Assembly (NCBI GenBank): GCA_042862465.1
Contig: JASTVH010000022.1
Coordinates: forward strand, 1 to 12,566
Origin: JASTVH01 sp042862465
GTDB taxonomy: Bacteria > Pseudomonadota > Gammaproteobacteria > Pseudomonadales > Oleiphilaceae
Reading direction: 5' to 3'
DNA length: 12,566 nt
In this document: piece after piece, positions 11,973 through 12,566 of the stretch
Position numbering within the stretch: the stretch's first letter is position 1
Layout: every line of letters begins with the position of its first letter
The notes under the pieces: generated by a model
What the model was told of the DNA's origin: nothing
Seen by the model: only the letters and a program-made list of their open reading frames with translations
Database searches by the model: none
Translations under genes and position numbers: made by a program

Positions 11973-12428
11973 TCAATATTCTTCGGATGACCATGTTGTT
12001 TTACTTTTGGGGGAATACACCGACCAAGTGGAGAAAACGGAATTGTGGCTAAACCCCACGCCAACCATGAACTCAACCCAGCCCATCCATTGCTCGTAGG
12101 AGAACTCATTTCCGTAAGGCCTAGTTGTACCTTTAATCAGCACGTAGCCCTGCTCCTCTGCCGGCACGAGTTCAACAGAATAATTTTCTGCAAGTTGATC
12201 CTTCAGTCCCGTTGCATCTGCCCGGGAGTCTGAGAAAAAGACAAAATCCAAAGCAGCCACGGTATCTTCCGTAAAGCCCTCTGATTCCATCGTCTGCCAT
12301 AGCGCACGAGCCTCTGCCGTACGACGATCCATTATTTCCTGCTGATAGTTATTCATCACTCTTTCCGTTGTGTCAGCAACAACAAGCCCTGCAAACATGA
12401 AACTCAAAAATATAGCGACCTGTCTCAT
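11973..12428 (-). CDS. Secreted or periplasmic small protein (unknown function)
   Basis: The protein is 151 residues from the ATG at 12426-12428. It starts with a probable signal peptide MRQVAIFLSFMFAGLVVADT (cleavage possible after about residue 18). The mature part begins with a charged helix, TTERVMNNYQQEIMDRRTAEARALWQTMESEGF, followed by ALDFVFFSDSRADATGLKDQLAENYSVELVPAEEQGYVLIKGTTRP, then aromatic-rich strands EQWMGWVEFMVGVGFSHNSVFSTWSVYS. The middle part resembles the RraB-like fold (DFVFFSDSRADA...L...Y.V), a weak impression. The frame is open up to 12563, but that extension runs back through attC21 and into the neighbouring body, so it is not real. The stop is 28 bases from attC20. 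Confidence 0.8.
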   Translation of the reverse strand: MRQVAIFLSFMFAGLVVADTTERVMNNYQQEIMDRRTAEARALWQTMESEGFTEDTVAALDFVFFSDSRADATGLKDQLAENYSVELVPAEEQGYVLIKGTTRPYGNEFSYEQWMGWVEFMVGVGFSHNSVFSTWSVYSPKSKTTWSSEEY

Positions 12429-12440
12429 CTTGGGTACCGC

Positions 12441-12523
12441 TAACGCGGAGCTAACCGGCGCCGGAGCGAAGCGGAGGGAACCAAAAGCGCCACGCTTTTG
12501 GCGTCCGGTTGAGCGGCTGGTTA
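12441..12523 (-). other. attC: attC21 integron recombination site
   Basis: This 83-bp site has an inner hairpin CAAAAGCGCCACGCTTTTG (12482-12500). It is the last complete site before the edge. It closes the partial cassette U12. Confidence 0.87.
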
Positions 12524-12566
12524 GAAGCCGATTCACCTCGTGGATTGCGGTCCCAATCCCCAATTC
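12524..12566 (-). repeat. Gene-less cassette body U12 (partial, cut by the window edge)
   Basis: The 43 visible bases carry the conserved exit (GAAGCCGATTCACCTCGTGG, then ATTGCGGTCC on +), matching the start of U8 and U10. Only the attC-proximal end is inside the window. Confidence 0.75.

Noticed and set aside
12429..12563. N-terminal extension of the secreted-protein frame to 12563
   Set aside because: The extra 45 codons run through attC21 and into body U12. The ATG at 12426-12428 gives a signal peptide directly.

Overview
This window is a stretch of a chromosomal-type integron gene-cassette array, almost certainly from a gammaproteobacterium. The attC sites (55-99 bp, minus-strand reading TAAC(A/C)A...GCGTTA), the short cassettes and the IS66 element would fit a Pseudomonas-like or Marinobacter-like host; I cannot name the genus. 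I count 21 attC sites. All read in the minus direction, so the integrase gene and array promoter should lie beyond the right-hand (high-coordinate) edge and are not in this window. No tRNA, rRNA or CRISPR was seen.

Layout from left to right. 1-556: a plus-strand toxin-antitoxin remnant, a BrnT-like toxin lacking a recognisable N-terminus and an intact CopG-type antitoxin, pointing against the array. 562-3838: a cassette for an 86-residue orphan protein, then a cassette for a small membrane protein split by an IS66-family element (1084-3513; tnpA, tnpB, tnpC) flanked by a perfect 8-bp duplication. 3839-12566: an alternation of ordinary one-gene cassettes and a recurrent cassette body without a convincing gene. 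The gene cassettes encode a four-helix membrane protein, an NTF2-like protein, a full-length Mrr-type restriction endonuclease, a second small membrane protein, a two-gene cassette (zinc-ribbon membrane protein plus membrane protein), a GNAT acetyltransferase and a secreted protein. Their stop codons usually sit in or beside the first TAAC of their attC.

The striking part is the recurrent body. Eleven complete copies (U1-U11) and one partial copy (U12) each fill the space between two attC sites with 307-314 bp. They fall into four sequence types (A: U3, U4, U5, U7, U9; B: U1, U6; C: U2, U10; D: U8, U11) but share the same ordered blocks. In minus-strand order these are: a GGCCAAGGCC-like entry motif, GGCCTTGGC, GGCCAAGGCC, a small hairpin often followed by a T-run, a near-invariant core (minus strand TGGTTTGTATCGGTGCCGG), and a conserved exit next to the attC. 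No reading frame is kept across types, yet length and paired elements are kept. This suggests a DNA or RNA element, for example a cassette-borne small RNA, a leader or terminator module, or a transcriptional insulator, that has multiplied within the array.

The array looks dynamic. A 448-bp perfect duplication crosses cassette borders, identical body types carry different attC sites, and an IS has inserted with a clean target duplication. The cargo is the usual integron mix: defence (Mrr), stabilisation (toxin-antitoxin), small membrane proteins and orphans.
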